A DNA stretch of 64,000 bases, taken from Nocardioides exalbidus. Lineage in GTDB: Bacteria; Actinomycetota; Actinomycetes; Propionibacteriales; Nocardioidaceae. A program made the translations under genes and the position numbers. The stretch covers positions 3,782,001-3,846,000 of the forward strand of contig NZ_FNRT01000002.1 in assembly GCF_900105585.1 (NCBI RefSeq). Direction: 5' to 3'. The notes below the pieces were generated by a model, which saw only the letters and a list, made by a program, of their open reading frames with translations, made no database searches and was not told where the DNA came from. This document shows positions 8,403 through 17,549 of the stretch, one piece after another (within the stretch, counting starts at the first letter, position 1; each line of letters starts with the position of its first letter).

Positions 8403-9332
8403 GTGCTGATCACCCGCGACGACGTGCTGGCCGCCCGTGACCGGATCGCGGGACGTGTGCGACGTACTCCTCTGCTCGCCCCGGCCGGCTCGGACGACGT
8501 CTGGCTCAAGTGCGAGCACCTCCAGCACTGCGGGGTCTTCAAGACGCGCGGCGCCTTCAACCGGCAGCTCGGCGCGCTCGAGCGAGGAGAGCTCGGCGAC
8601 GCCGGGATCGTGGTCGCCTCGGGCGGCAACGCCGGCCTCGCCCAGGCCTACGCCGCCCGCGCGCTCGGCATCCGCGCGACCGTGATCGTGCCGGAGACCG
8701 CGCCGGTGGTGAAGGTCGCCCGGATCGAGGCCTACGGCGCACTGGTGCGACGGGTGGGCCAGGAGTACGCCGAGGCCTACGAGGCCGCCGTCGCGTTCGC
8801 GGAGGCCGAGGGAGCCGTCTTCGCACACGCCTACGACCAGCCCGACGTGGTGGCCGGCGCCGGCACGCTGGCCGAGGAGGTGCTCGAGGACGAGCCGGGC
8901 ATCGACACGATCGTGGTGGCCGTCGGGGGCGGTGGGCTCTACGCCGGTGTGGCTGCGGCCGCGCGCGGTCGCGCGCAGGTCGTCGCCGTCGAGCCGGCGA
9001 CGATCCCGACCCTGCACGCCGCCATGGCCGCGGGTGCCCCCGTCGACGTCCAGGTCTCCGGGGTGGCGGCGGACTCCCTCGGAGCGCGGCGCGTCGGCGA
9101 CCTCGCCTTCGCCGCGCAGGTGGCCGAGCCGCCCGTCTCCGTGCTCGTGCCCGACGACGACATCGTCGCGGCGCGAGAGGCGCTGTGGCGCGACTACCGC
9201 ATCGCCTCCGAGCATGGCGCCGCCACTGCGTACGCCGCCCTCCTCTCGGGTGCCTACGTGCCGGCACCCGGCGAGCGGGTCGCCGTCGTGGTCTGCGGCG
9301 CCAACACCGACCCGGCGACGCTCGGGGTCTGA
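8403..9332 (+). CDS. serine/threonine dehydratase-like PLP enzyme
   Basis: The 309-residue protein has the fold II PLP-enzyme layout. Lys47 in the VFKTRGA motif would form the Schiff base, SGGNAGLAQAYA is the phosphate-binding loop, and VAVGGGGLY lies near the C-terminal third. The family eliminates the amino group from serine or threonine to give 2-oxo acids. The length (no ACT regulatory domain) matches catabolic or serine-racemase-like members. The start is GTG at 8403, 32 bases after the permease stop. The frame is open upstream, but that part would overlap the permease. Confidence 0.88.
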   Translation: MLITRDDVLAARDRIAGRVRRTPLLAPAGSDDVWLKCEHLQHCGVFKTRGAFNRQLGALERGELGDAGIVVASGGNAGLAQAYAARALGIRATVIVPETAPVVKVARIEAYGALVRRVGQEYAEAYEAAVAFAEAEGAVFAHAYDQPDVVAGAGTLAEEVLEDEPGIDTIVVAVGGGGLYAGVAAAARGRAQVVAVEPATIPTLHAAMAAGAPVDVQVSGVAADSLGARRVGDLAFAAQVAEPPVSVLVPDDDIVAAREALWRDYRIASEHGAATAYAALLSGAYVPAPGERVAVVVCGANTDPATLGV

Positions 9333-9408
9333 GGATCCGCCGGCACCTGCGCCCCCTCCTACGCTTTGGGGGGAGCCCGGTCCGCCCGCGAACGGGAAGG
9401 ATGCCGGG

Positions 9409-10419
9409 GTGCTGCAGTCCCCCGCCCTCCGCGCACACGACCACGTGACGCCCCACCACCTCCTGCTGGGCCCCGACACCCACGGCGTGACGCGTTACGC
9501 CGGCGAGGTGGCCGGCGCCGCCGGTGCTCCCGTGGCGCGCCACGTCGACGAGCTGGCACCCGGTGCTCCCGTCCACCTGCACGTCACGGACCGCCTGCTC
9601 TCCCGCGACCCGGCGGAGGCAGCGTCCGCGGTCGAGCTCCTGGCGCGGCGGGTGACGCTGACGCTGACGCTCCACGACGTCCCCCAGCCCACGGACGGGC
9701 CGGTGTTCCGGGCCCGCGCCGCGGCGTACGGCCGCATGGTCCGGGCCACTCGCGCCTGGGTCACGAACTCCTGGCACGAGCACTCGCTGGTCGGTCGGTG
9801 GTGCAGCGACGATCCGCGTGGGTCCGTCATCCCGCTCCCGGTCTTCCGCGGGCCCGCACAGGAGCCGGACACCATCGAGCGCGACGTCGACCCGGTGCTC
9901 GGCGTCTTCGGCTTCGTGTACCCCGGCAAGGGGCACCGCCAGGTGGTCCGTGCGGCAGCGGCGCTGCGGCGCTCCGGCCGATCGGTGCAGGTGCGGGTCC
10001 TCGGTGGAGCCGCCCCCGGGCACGACGACGAGGTCGAGGCGCTCCTGCGGACCAGCCGCGCCCGGGGCGTGCCCGTCGACGTCACCGGCCGCGTCCGGGA
10101 GGACGACCTGCGGCGTGCTCTGCGACGCGTGACGGTGCCGGTGGTGGCGCACCGCAACGTGTCGGCGTCCGGGAGCCTCAACTCGTGGATCGCCGCCGGA
10201 CGCCGGCCCCTCGTCCGTGACGGGGCCTACGCACGCGAGATGGCAGAGCTGCGACCCGGGACGACGACCATCTTCGACGACGGGTCGCTCGTCCCCGCCC
10301 TGGAGGCTGCGCTGCAGAGCCCGGCCTCGACGTGGACCCCGCCCGGGACCGATCTCGGGCCGGGGCTCGAGGACACGGCGGCGGCCTATCGTGCCTGGTG
10401 GCTCTCGGTGAACGGGTGA
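9409..10419 (+). CDS. GT-B fold glycosyltransferase, first of coupled cassette
   Basis: The start is GTG at 9409, preceded by GGAAGG at 9395-9400. The 336-residue product has a GT-B glycosyltransferase layout. The N-terminal half contains LLLGPDTHGVTRYA and LTLHDVPQP. The C-terminal half opens with FGFVYPGKGHRQVVRAAAAL, the usual GT4 donor-domain entry, and holds VRVLGG and a late acidic region. It is the first of three genes joined by GTGA overlaps (9409-12622), so the products probably act on one glycan. Donor and acceptor cannot be deduced. Confidence 0.8.
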   Translation: MLQSPALRAHDHVTPHHLLLGPDTHGVTRYAGEVAGAAGAPVARHVDELAPGAPVHLHVTDRLLSRDPAEAASAVELLARRVTLTLTLHDVPQPTDGPVFRARAAAYGRMVRATRAWVTNSWHEHSLVGRWCSDDPRGSVIPLPVFRGPAQEPDTIERDVDPVLGVFGFVYPGKGHRQVVRAAAALRRSGRSVQVRVLGGAAPGHDDEVEALLRTSRARGVPVDVTGRVREDDLRRALRRVTVPVVAHRNVSASGSLNSWIAAGRRPLVRDGAYAREMAELRPGTTTIFDDGSLVPALEAALQSPASTWTPPGTDLGPGLEDTAAAYRAWWLSVNG

Positions 10420-11687
10420 CGACGCCGCCCTACGGGACGAGCGTGGTCGGCAACCGGTGGGACCTCGCACCACGACGAGCACCTCGCCGGACCGTGTCGG
10501 TCGTGGTGGCGCACTACGAGCAGCAGGCGGCGCTCGACCGCACCCTCGCAGCGCTGCGCCGGCAGACTCGCCCACCGGACGAGGTCGTCGTCGCCGACGA
10601 CGGCTCGCGGCGGCGCCCGACGGTCCCGGCCGGGGTGCAGCTGGTGCGACAGGCCGACGAGGGCTTCCGGGCCGCGGCCGTGCGCAACCTGGGGGTGGCC
10701 GCGAGCACCGGCGAGGTGGTGGTGCTGCTCGATGCGGACACCACGCCCGAGCCCGGGTTCGTCGAGCGCATGGTGCGGCTGCCCGAGTCGGTCCCGGAGG
10801 CCCTCGTGGTGGGCCGCCGTCGCCACGCCGACCTGTCCCGCGTGCCTCCCGGTGACCCGGTCGAGGACGTGGCGCCGCTGACCGAGCTGCCCGAGCCGGA
10901 GTGGCTCCGCGCGGCCTACGCCGAGACCCGCGACCTGCTCGACGCCGACGCGACCGCACACCGGTTCGTCATCGGGGCGGTGCTCGCCTGCAGCCGGTGG
11001 TGGTTCGACGAGGTCGGCGGCTTCGACGAGACGTTCCGCGCCTACGGCGGCGAGGACTGGGAGCTCGCGCACCGGTCGTGGACGGCCGGAGGCCTGCTCG
11101 CCCACTGCCCCGACGCCGTCGCCTGGCACGACGGCCCCGACGCGGGAGCACGCGGCCGCCATCCCGATGCCCACCTGGAGGAGACCGTGGCGGTCGCCGA
11201 CCGGACCTCGGCTGCCGGGACGACCTGGCGCGGGCTCGCGCGCGGCCCGGCCGACCTGGTGGTGACCTGCGAGCCCGGGCTCACCGACACCGAGCTGCTC
11301 GTCACCCTCGACTCGGTGCTCGCCGCGCTCCCCCGGGCCGCGGTGCGGCTCGGTGCGCACCACCGGGCCGTCGTGGGTGACGACCCGCGCCTCCTGCCGG
11401 CCGGGCAGGCCGTCCCCGACACCGCTCGCCTGCACCTGGTCGTCCGACGGGGCCTCGCCGGTGACGCCGCGGCCTGGGGTGCACTGCTCACCGCCCTGGA
11501 CGGCTCCTCGGCACGCGCAGCGGTCGCTGACGGCTGCGCCGAGCTGCACGACCTGCGCCTCCTGCGCCGGGCCGCTCGCTGGGGCCGGCCCGCGCTCGCG
11601 CCCGCCGGGCCGCCGGTCCGCACCGGGCTCCGACCGTGGGCCGCCGACCACACGTTGGAGTCGTGGCTGGGCGGGTGGCGCCCGTGA
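10416..11687 (+). CDS. family 2 glycosyltransferase
   Basis: This 423-residue protein starts at GTG 10416 and overlaps the previous stop (GTGA). The GT-A domain begins TVSVVVAHYEQQAALDRTL, carries the metal-binding DxD as LLDADTTPEPGF, and later YGGEDWELAHR, the acceptor-site ED motif of GT2 enzymes with a galactosyltransferase-like C-terminal part. About 130 residues follow the catalytic core (from about residue 290) and match nothing I know. The enzyme should be cytoplasmic and add a sugar to a surface glycan precursor. Confidence 0.88.
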   Translation: MTTPPYGTSVVGNRWDLAPRRAPRRTVSVVVAHYEQQAALDRTLAALRRQTRPPDEVVVADDGSRRRPTVPAGVQLVRQADEGFRAAAVRNLGVAASTGEVVVLLDADTTPEPGFVERMVRLPESVPEALVVGRRRHADLSRVPPGDPVEDVAPLTELPEPEWLRAAYAETRDLLDADATAHRFVIGAVLACSRWWFDEVGGFDETFRAYGGEDWELAHRSWTAGGLLAHCPDAVAWHDGPDAGARGRHPDAHLEETVAVADRTSAAGTTWRGLARGPADLVVTCEPGLTDTELLVTLDSVLAALPRAAVRLGAHHRAVVGDDPRLLPAGQAVPDTARLHLVVRRGLAGDAAAWGALLTALDGSSARAAVADGCAELHDLRLLRRAARWGRPALAPAGPPVRTGLRPWAADHTLESWLGGWRP

Positions 11688-12622
11688 GCGACGACCGACC
11701 GCTCCTGGTCATCGTGGGCAACTGCCAGGCCGAGTCGCTCCGCCTGCTGCTCGACGCCGGCGACGTCCGCACGCTGAGGCTCCCGGCACTGCACGAGATG
11801 ACCTCCGCAGACGTCGTCGCGCTGCATGGGCTCCTGTCACGAGCGGACCTGCTGGTCGCTCAACCGACGTCGGACGACTACCGCGGCCTGCCCCTCGGCA
11901 CCTCGCAGCTGCGTGCCGTCCTCCCGCCGAGTGCACGCGTCGCCCTGGTCCCGAGCCTGAGGTACGCCGGACTGCACCCGTTCCACCTGCTCGTGCACCC
12001 GCCGGACCTCGACCGCCCGGACCCTCCAGTGGTGCCGTACCACGACATCCGCACGGTGCTCGCCGCTGACGACCTGCGCGCGGGACGGACGGCACGCGCC
12101 CCGCTCGGGCTCACCTCCGCTGCCGTGCACGCGGTGGCGGCGGCGTCGGTCGGGGAGCTGTCGCGCCGCGAGCGCGCCCACGGGACCGTCGTGGTGAGCG
12201 ACCTGCTCACCCGGCCCACGGCGGACACGATGCGGACGATCAACCATCCCGGCAACGCGCTGCTCGAGCCGGTCGCGGCGAGGTTGCGCGCAGCGCTCGG
12301 CCTCGACGCGTGTGCACCAGCGGTCGAGCGCCCCTTGCTGACCTCCATCCACGCGCCGCTCCACCCCGAGGTGGTGGCCGCCCACGGGCTCGACGTCCCA
12401 CCCACTGCCGACTGGACCGTCGAGTGGCGCCGGATCGCGCCCGGGACGGTGGAGGCGGCGCACCTGGCGTGGTACCGCGCACGCCCCGAGATGCTGGACG
12501 CCGCCCTCGCGCGCATCGGCCCGCTGCGCGAGCTGCTCACCGCCGACCGGGCCGCCGACCGGACCGCGCCACGGCGTCCAGGCGTCTCTCCCGCAGCTCG
12601 TCCAGCAGGTGCTGACGAGTGA
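11684..12622 (+). CDS. WcbI-type polysaccharide biosynthesis protein
   Basis: The start is GTG 11684, overlapping the previous stop. The 312-residue product opens with LLVIVGNCQAESLRLLLDAG, the nucleotide/CoA-binding entry of the WcbI family, and continues with VALVPSLRYAGLHPFHLL and TINHPGNALLEPVAARL, which fit that family. WcbI is needed for capsule production in Burkholderia and binds coenzyme A, so an acyl modification of the glycan is plausible. The last ~30 residues are Arg/Pro/Ala-rich and overlap the 3' end of the opposite-strand gene 12537-12860. Confidence 0.75.
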   Translation: MSDDRPLLVIVGNCQAESLRLLLDAGDVRTLRLPALHEMTSADVVALHGLLSRADLLVAQPTSDDYRGLPLGTSQLRAVLPPSARVALVPSLRYAGLHPFHLLVHPPDLDRPDPPVVPYHDIRTVLAADDLRAGRTARAPLGLTSAAVHAVAAASVGELSRRERAHGTVVVSDLLTRPTADTMRTINHPGNALLEPVAARLRAALGLDACAPAVERPLLTSIHAPLHPEVVAAHGLDVPPTADWTVEWRRIAPGTVEAAHLAWYRARPEMLDAALARIGPLRELLTADRAADRTAPRRPGVSPAARPAGADE

Positions 12623-12860
12623 TCACCAGGGTCAGGCGTCGCGTGGGCTCGAGGTCCGTGGCGAGGTAGCGCGACGTGTGCTCCCACGCGCGGACGAGCT
12701 CGCGATCGGTGAGTCGGCCGAGCCCCGTCCCGGAGTCCGGGCCCGGAGCGCGTCGTCGGCGGGCGGCGCTCCTCGCGTGCGAGGACATCCGCACGACGGA
12801 TCCCACGAGGCGCGTGGCCCTGGCCAGGATGCGCGCCACCAGCCTCACCCGTCCCGTCAT
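12537..12860 (-). CDS. small basic protein of unknown function
   Basis: A 107-residue Arg-rich protein is read from ATG 12860 (an alternative ATG lies at 12881). The C-terminal half, TDRELVRAWEHTSRYLATDL followed by a QHLLDELRERR helix, looks like a real amphipathic helical domain and has coding-type third-position bias. I do not recognise the family. Its 3' end overlaps the wcbI-like gene by 86 bases in a convergent arrangement. No membrane segment is visible. Confidence 0.55.
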   Translation of the reverse strand: MTGRVRLVARILARATRLVGSVVRMSSHARSAARRRRAPGPDSGTGLGRLTDRELVRAWEHTSRYLATDLEPTRRLTLVITRQHLLDELRERRLDAVARSGRRPGRR

Positions 12861-13076
12861 GGACCTGGGGGTACCCGGCATCCCCAGGACGATGCCGGGG
12901 GCCACCCCCGCCACGTGGCCTCTCTGGCCCGGGTCGTCGCACATGACCTCCGCCACTACCCGCGGCCCATTGCCAACCGTGGCCTGGACGGGCTTGTCGG
13001 TTTGCCTGCGGAGGGTGTTTCCCGCCGCTTAATGTGACGCCGCTGCGCGTGCAGCCGTACCCCGGGGAGTTCTTTC
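12861..13076. promoter_or_regulatory. leader region before the NHL/Ig-like gene
   Basis: This region carries the promoter of the large secreted protein gene. A GGGGAG ribosome binding site is visible at about 13062-13067. No confident -35/-10 pair was found. Confidence 0.35.
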
Positions 13077-16000
13077 ATGTCGTCTGCGCCTCGCACCGCA
13101 GTGCTGTCCGTCGTCGCGGTGGTCGCCGCCGGTCTCGCGGTGGGAGGGCCAGGAGCTTCGGCGCAGGCCGCGGTGGTGCGACCGTCCAGCCAGGTTGTCG
13201 CGGCTGCGGTGATGGCTCAGGTGCCAACCGCCACGAAGCTGGTCGTATCGGCATCCCAGGTCTACGTCGGAGAGCCGGTGGAGTTCACCGCGACCGTCTC
13301 TAGCACCGGGCCGGCGATCGACGGCGGGACCGTGGAGTTCCGGGCCGGATCCACGGTGCTGGGCTCAGCCGCCGTCGTCAACGGCAAGGCCGTGCTGTCG
13401 GTGTCGACGCTCGCCATCGGCAGGTACCGGGTGAGAGCGGCCTTTTCGGGCACCAATGACCTGATGCCGAGCGCGTCGGGGGACAACGGCACCACCCCGA
13501 TCCGCACGATCGCCGGTACCGGCACGCCGGGCTTCTCCGGCGACGGGGGCGCCGCGACCTCGGCCAGACTGATCTACCCGTCCAACCTGGCCGTGGATGG
13601 AGCGGGCAACGTCTACGTCGTCGACAACGGCAACAACCGGATCCGCAAGGTGGCCACTGACGGCACCATCACCACCGTCGCCGGGAACGGGACCGGCGGA
13701 TTCAGCGGGGACGGCGGACCGGCGACCTCGGCCCAGCTCAACAATCCCTACAGCATCGCCGTCGACGCGGCAGGCACCCTCTACATCGGCGACGACGGCA
13801 ACAACCGGATCCGCAAGGTCGACCTCCAGGGGACGATCACCACCTACGGAGGGACCGGCATCAGCGGGTTCAGCGGCGACGGGGGTCCGGCAACCCTGGC
13901 CAGGCTGCGCGTGGCGAGCATGGCCATCGACGCGGCCGGCACGGTCTACTTCACCGATCAGGGCAACGGCTACGTCCGCAAGATCACCCCGGACGGGATC
14001 ATCACCACGATCGCCGGCACCGGCACGTCGGGCTACAGCGGCGACGGGGGCCCGGGCACCTCGGCGCAGATTCGGTCGCCCTACGGCGTGGGGGTCGACG
14101 CGGCGGGCAACGTCTACTTCGCCGAGATCTCCAACCACGTGATCCGCAAGGTCACGCCACAGGGGATCATCTCCACCTACGCGGGGACCGGAGTTGCCGG
14201 ATCCACCGGCGACGGGGGTCAGGCAACCCTCGCCCGGTTGAGCACCCCGGGCGGGATGGCGGTGGACGCCTCGGGCAACGTCTTCTTCAACCAGTTCGGC
14301 ACCAACCAGGTGCGCAAGGTCGCCCCTGACGGGGTCATCTCGACCGTCGCTGGTACTGGTACGGCGGGCTACACCGGGGACGGCGGACCGTCGAGGTCCG
14401 CCCAGTTGAACGACACCGAGGGCCTGGCCATCGACGCAGCCGGCAACCTCTACCTCGCAGACTCCAGCAACAACGTGGTCCGCCGGGTGGACGGGCCGGT
14501 CACGCTCGACGTCATCGCGAAGCCGACCTTCACCACCGGCCCCACCGCGGCCATCACCGGCACGCCCGTGGTGGGCGGCACGCTGACCGCCACGCCGGGC
14601 CCGGCGCAGCTGGGTTCGACGACGCCTGCTGCTGATTCGTTCACCTACACATGGGCTGCCGACGGCACGACGATCGCCGCCGCCACCGCCCGCACCCTCG
14701 ACCTCACCCCTGCCATGGCCGGCAAGACCATCATCGTCACCGTGACCGCAGTCCGCGACGGCTACGTCGACGCCGCCGACACCTCCGACCCCACCGCTGC
14801 CGTCGCGAAGGCCGCCTTCGCCACCGGCCCGAACGCCATGATCACCGGCACGCCCGTGGTGGGCGGCACCCTGACGGCCTCCCCCGGGCCCGCACAGCTC
14901 GGTACGACGACCCCGTCCGCTGAGTCGTTCACCTACACCTGGTCCGCCGACGGCACCCCCATCGCCGACGCCACCGCCCGGACCCTCGACCTCACCCCGG
15001 CCATGGTGGGCAAGACCATCACCGTCACCGTGACCGCGGTCCGCGACGGCTACACCGACGCCACCGACACCTCCGAGCCCACCGAGGCAGTGACCGGCGC
15101 TGTCTTCACGACGGCGCCTGCCGTCGCACTCAGCGGCAACGCCGTGGTGGACGCCGTTCTGAAGGCGGTCGTCTCCGCGCCCTCGCCGGCCGCCGACACC
15201 TACGCCTACAGCTGGTTCGCAGACGGCAGCCCGGTCGTGGCTGCTGACCGTGACCAGCTCGTGCTGAGCCCGGACCTGGTCGGCAAGCAGATCACCCTGA
15301 AGGTGACCGCGTCCCGCGACGGTTACGTCGACATCACTGCCTCCTCCGCGGCCACTGCAACCGTCGCGCCTGCGTCCTTTGCCACCGCTCCGTCGGCCGC
15401 GATCAGCGGTACGGCACGGGTCGGGCAGGTGCTCACCGCGACCACCGGGCCCACCACGCCCGCAGCCACGACGTATCGCTTCGCCTGGTTCGCCGACGAC
15501 ACCCCGATCGCTGCAGCCACCGGCGAGTCCCTGCTCCTCACCCCCGCCCACCGAGGCCAGCGCATCAGCGTCATGGTGGTCGCCACGAGGCCTGGCTACA
15601 CCGACGCGTCGACTCGCTCGAGCAGCACCGCGGCCGTGGCCACCAACCAAGCCCCCTCCGTCGAGCTGTCGATCCAGGTCCCGAACGGCTCCCGCGAGGC
15701 CGCGTTGACCCCTGACGGCGAGCCCACCATCAGGCGCGGCCGCACGGCCACCGTGAGCTGGACCAGCCAAGGAGACGCGACCCTGCGTGCGACCGGCGCG
15801 CTGCAGAAGCTGCTGAGCGACGCGTACGGCACCGCGCCCATCCCTGCGAACGGGTCCATCAAGGTCAGGCTCGACCGCGCCGGGCTGCACACCTTCCGGA
15901 TGATCGCGTCGAACGAGCTCGGCTCCACGAGCGCGAGCACATCGGTCGTCGCCGTGCGAGCACCCGCCCAGCTCACGGTCCAGGCACCGTCGCGCGCCAC

Positions 16001-16226
16001 ACCCGGGAAGACGATCCGACTCCGGGTGGACGGGCTCGGGTTCGGCGAACGTTACGTGGTCACGGTCGCCGGTCAGCGCCTCAGCCGCACTGACGTGCGC
16101 GCCGACGCCAGCACCCTCGTGCTGCGGGTCAAGCTTCCCCGCACCCTCGAGCCCGGAGAGGCGCGCATCAGGGTCACCGGACGGTCCACGCAACGTACCG
16201 GCACCGCAACCGTCCGCATCGGCTGA
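13077..16226 (+). CDS. secreted NHL-propeller and Ig-like repeat protein
   Basis: This 1049-residue exported protein starts at ATG 13077. A signal peptide occupies residues 1-32, with likely cleavage near ASA-QAA. Residues about 50-135 form an Ig-like domain (VYVGEPVEFTATV). Residues 141-475 hold six NHL-type blades, each with an AGTGTxGxSGDGG turn and an AVDAAGNVYxxDxxNNxIRKV strand, which predicts a six-bladed propeller. Four tandem ~85-residue Ig-like modules follow (ITGTPVVGGTLTA ... FTYTWxADG ... LTPAMxGKTIxVTVTA), then two further beta domains, the last IPT-like. There is no sortase motif. A surface adhesin or glycan-binding role is inferred from its place between two glycosyltransferase cassettes. 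Confidence 0.88.
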   Translation: MSSAPRTAVLSVVAVVAAGLAVGGPGASAQAAVVRPSSQVVAAAVMAQVPTATKLVVSASQVYVGEPVEFTATVSSTGPAIDGGTVEFRAGSTVLGSAAVVNGKAVLSVSTLAIGRYRVRAAFSGTNDLMPSASGDNGTTPIRTIAGTGTPGFSGDGGAATSARLIYPSNLAVDGAGNVYVVDNGNNRIRKVATDGTITTVAGNGTGGFSGDGGPATSAQLNNPYSIAVDAAGTLYIGDDGNNRIRKVDLQGTITTYGGTGISGFSGDGGPATLARLRVASMAIDAAGTVYFTDQGNGYVRKITPDGIITTIAGTGTSGYSGDGGPGTSAQIRSPYGVGVDAAGNVYFAEISNHVIRKVTPQGIISTYAGTGVAGSTGDGGQATLARLSTPGGMAVDASGNVFFNQFGTNQVRKVAPDGVISTVAGTGTAGYTGDGGPSRSAQLNDTEGLAIDAAGNLYLADSSNNVVRRVDGPVTLDVIAKPTFTTGPTAAITGTPVVGGTLTATPGPAQLGSTTPAADSFTYTWAADGTTIAAATARTLDLTPAMAGKTIIVTVTAVRDGYVDAADTSDPTAAVAKAAFATGPNAMITGTPVVGGTLTASPGPAQLGTTTPSAESFTYTWSADGTPIADATARTLDLTPAMVGKTITVTVTAVRDGYTDATDTSEPTEAVTGAVFTTAPAVALSGNAVVDAVLKAVVSAPSPAADTYAYSWFADGSPVVAADRDQLVLSPDLVGKQITLKVTASRDGYVDITASSAATATVAPASFATAPSAAISGTARVGQVLTATTGPTTPAATTYRFAWFADDTPIAAATGESLLLTPAHRGQRISVMVVATRPGYTDASTRSSSTAAVATNQAPSVELSIQVPNGSREAALTPDGEPTIRRGRTATVSWTSQGDATLRATGALQKLLSDAYGTAPIPANGSIKVRLDRAGLHTFRMIASNELGSTSASTSVVAVRAPAQLTVQAPSRATPGKTIRLRVDGLGFGERYVVTVAGQRLSRTDVRADASTLVLRVKLPRTLEPGEARIRVTGRSTQRTGTATVRIG
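14526..15690. repeat. four tandem Ig-like coding repeats
   Basis: Four direct repeats of about 260-300 bases encode the Ig-like modules of the secreted protein. The first two are nearly identical in protein (both carry ITGTPVVGGTLTA); the last two have diverged. Recombination between copies could change the stalk length. Confidence 0.7.
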
Positions 16227-16501
16227 TTCGCCCCACCGCGCCTGTCGGCAACCGCGTTCGTCCTCAACGCCAACTTGGGCACGAAGGTGGAGACGTCGGC
16301 CTGACGCTCGTCGGCGTCCGCAGCGGCAGTCGGCATCGCATCACCCGGCTGCACGGCGGCGTGGCCGGGCCGACCCAGGGGTGACGATCCGGGTGAACTC
16401 GCCGTTTGTCGAATGGTTGGGCGCATCGACGCAGCAGACGGCGAGAGCTTCCGGTCGAGGTTCCGCCTCGCAGGATCGCGATTGCAGCCAACGGTTGGCG
16501 C
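16227..16501. other. convergent intergenic region
   Basis: The region lies between the stops of the secreted protein and the LuxR-type regulator. No clear terminator hairpin and no gene are visible. Confidence 0.35.
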
Positions 16502-17167
16502 TCACGGGCCGCCGCGCCAGTGGTCGATGCGGCGGTGGTCGGGCATGAACCCGTGGCGTACGCCCCACAGCACGGCCTGGGTGCGGCTCTCGACGTCGAT
16601 CTTGCGGTAGAGCCCGCGGATGTAGGACTTGACCGTGTTGGGACTGAGGTAGGTCAGCGCCGCCACCTCGGCGTTGTTCTTGCCCTGGGTGATCAGGGCG
16701 AGGATCTCGGCCTCGCGGTCGGACAGGCCCTCACTGCGTCCGGGCCAGTCGCCGGCGGTGGTGCGGATGGTCCTCGTGGAGGGCTCGTTGATCACGGTCT
16801 CGCCGCTGTGGACGGCCTCGAGCGCCGCCACCAGCTCACGAGCCGACAGCGCCTTGGAGAGGTATCCGTCCACGCCGAGCTCGCGTGCCATGTCGAGGAG
16901 GTCGGGGTGGAAGTTCCACGTGTAGATCACCACCTTGTGGGCACGCGGGTTGTCGATGAGCGTCCTGACCTCGTCGTGGTCGGACTCCGGCTGGGCGAAG
17001 GAGTCGTAGAGCGCGACGTCCACCTCGTCGACCAGCGGCTTGTTGGTGTCGAGCTCGGCCACGACCACACGCTCGCGGTAGGGCTCGAGCATGTTCGCGA
17101 CACCGACGACCACGACGTCGTAGTCATCGACGATCGCGACCTGGATGGGACGGGCAGGCGGGGTCAC
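16502..17167 (-). CDS. LuxR/NarL-type response regulator (canonical receiver)
   Basis: The product has 221 residues from GTG 17167. The receiver keeps the acidic pair (VAIVDDYDVV), the phosphoacceptor Asp in VALYDSF and the conserved Lys in GYLSKALSA. It ends in a LuxR-type helix-turn-helix (LSDREAEILALITQGKNNAE ... SPNTVKSYIRGLYRKI). It is a paralogue of the gene 18117-18740; both end with VESRTxAVLW and an HG motif. The upstream GTG frame extends to 17266, but that part covers the promoter region and lacks a ribosome binding site. No histidine kinase is adjacent. It probably controls itself and the divergent gene through the repeats at 17184-17217. Confidence 0.88.
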   Translation of the reverse strand: MTPPARPIQVAIVDDYDVVVVGVANMLEPYRERVVVAELDTNKPLVDEVDVALYDSFAQPESDHDEVRTLIDNPRAHKVVIYTWNFHPDLLDMARELGVDGYLSKALSARELVAALEAVHSGETVINEPSTRTIRTTAGDWPGRSEGLSDREAEILALITQGKNNAEVAALTYLSPNTVKSYIRGLYRKIDVESRTQAVLWGVRHGFMPDHRRIDHWRGGP

Positions 17168-17183
17168 AGAGGTGAGCCTAACC

Positions 17184-17217
17184 CACCCCGGGGTGTGTTT
17201 GACCTCCCCCTGGGGTG
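17184..17217. promoter_or_regulatory. candidate operator: two GGGGTG half-palindromes 22 bp apart
   Basis: A perfect 12-base palindrome CACCCCGGGGTG (17184-17195) is followed by CCCCCTGGGGTG (17206-17217). The shared GGGGTG blocks are exactly 22 bases apart, about two helical turns. They sit between the divergent LuxR-type regulator and the GlsB-type gene, the usual place for an autoregulatory operator. Binding by the neighbouring regulator is inferred. Confidence 0.45.
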
Positions 17218-17270
17218 TTTTCGTGTACCCCAAGGGCCGCCACAGCGGCCCTCGAACGGAAGGCACTCAC

Positions 17271-17549
17271 ATGCTCGGACTCATCCTCACCATCCTCGTG
17301 GTCGGTGCCATTGCCGGCTTCGTGGCCCGGCTGCTCGTACCCGGACGCCAGGACATGTCGATCGTGGCGACCATCGGGCTCGGCATCGTCGGCTCGCTGG
17401 TCGGCGGTTTCCTCGGCTACCTGCTCTTCGGCAAGGACGCCGGCGACGGCTTCCTCCAGCCCGCCGGAATCATCGGCTCGATCCTCGGTGCGGTCATCGC
17501 CCTGGTCATCTGGCAGATGACGCAGCGCCGCAGCTCCGCCCACGTCTGA
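17271..17549 (+). CDS. GlsB/YeaQ/YmgE family stress membrane protein
   Basis: A 92-residue protein with about three membrane segments and the family pattern GAIAGFVARLLVPGRQDMS ... TIGLGIVGSLVGGFLGYLLF ... GIIGSILGAVIALVIWQ. These transglycosylase-associated-type proteins are small stress-induced inner membrane proteins of unknown mechanism. The start is ATG 17271 with GGAAGG at 17257-17262. It is divergent from the LuxR-type regulator, with two putative operator repeats between them. Confidence 0.88.
   Translation: MLGLILTILVVGAIAGFVARLLVPGRQDMSIVATIGLGIVGSLVGGFLGYLLFGKDAGDGFLQPAGIIGSILGAVIALVIWQMTQRRSSAHV

Noticed and set aside
13365..16193. 942-residue minus-strand frame opposite the NHL/Ig gene
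   Set aside because: Mirror frame of a repetitive high-GC gene; composition is Gly/Arg/Asp-rich with no domain.
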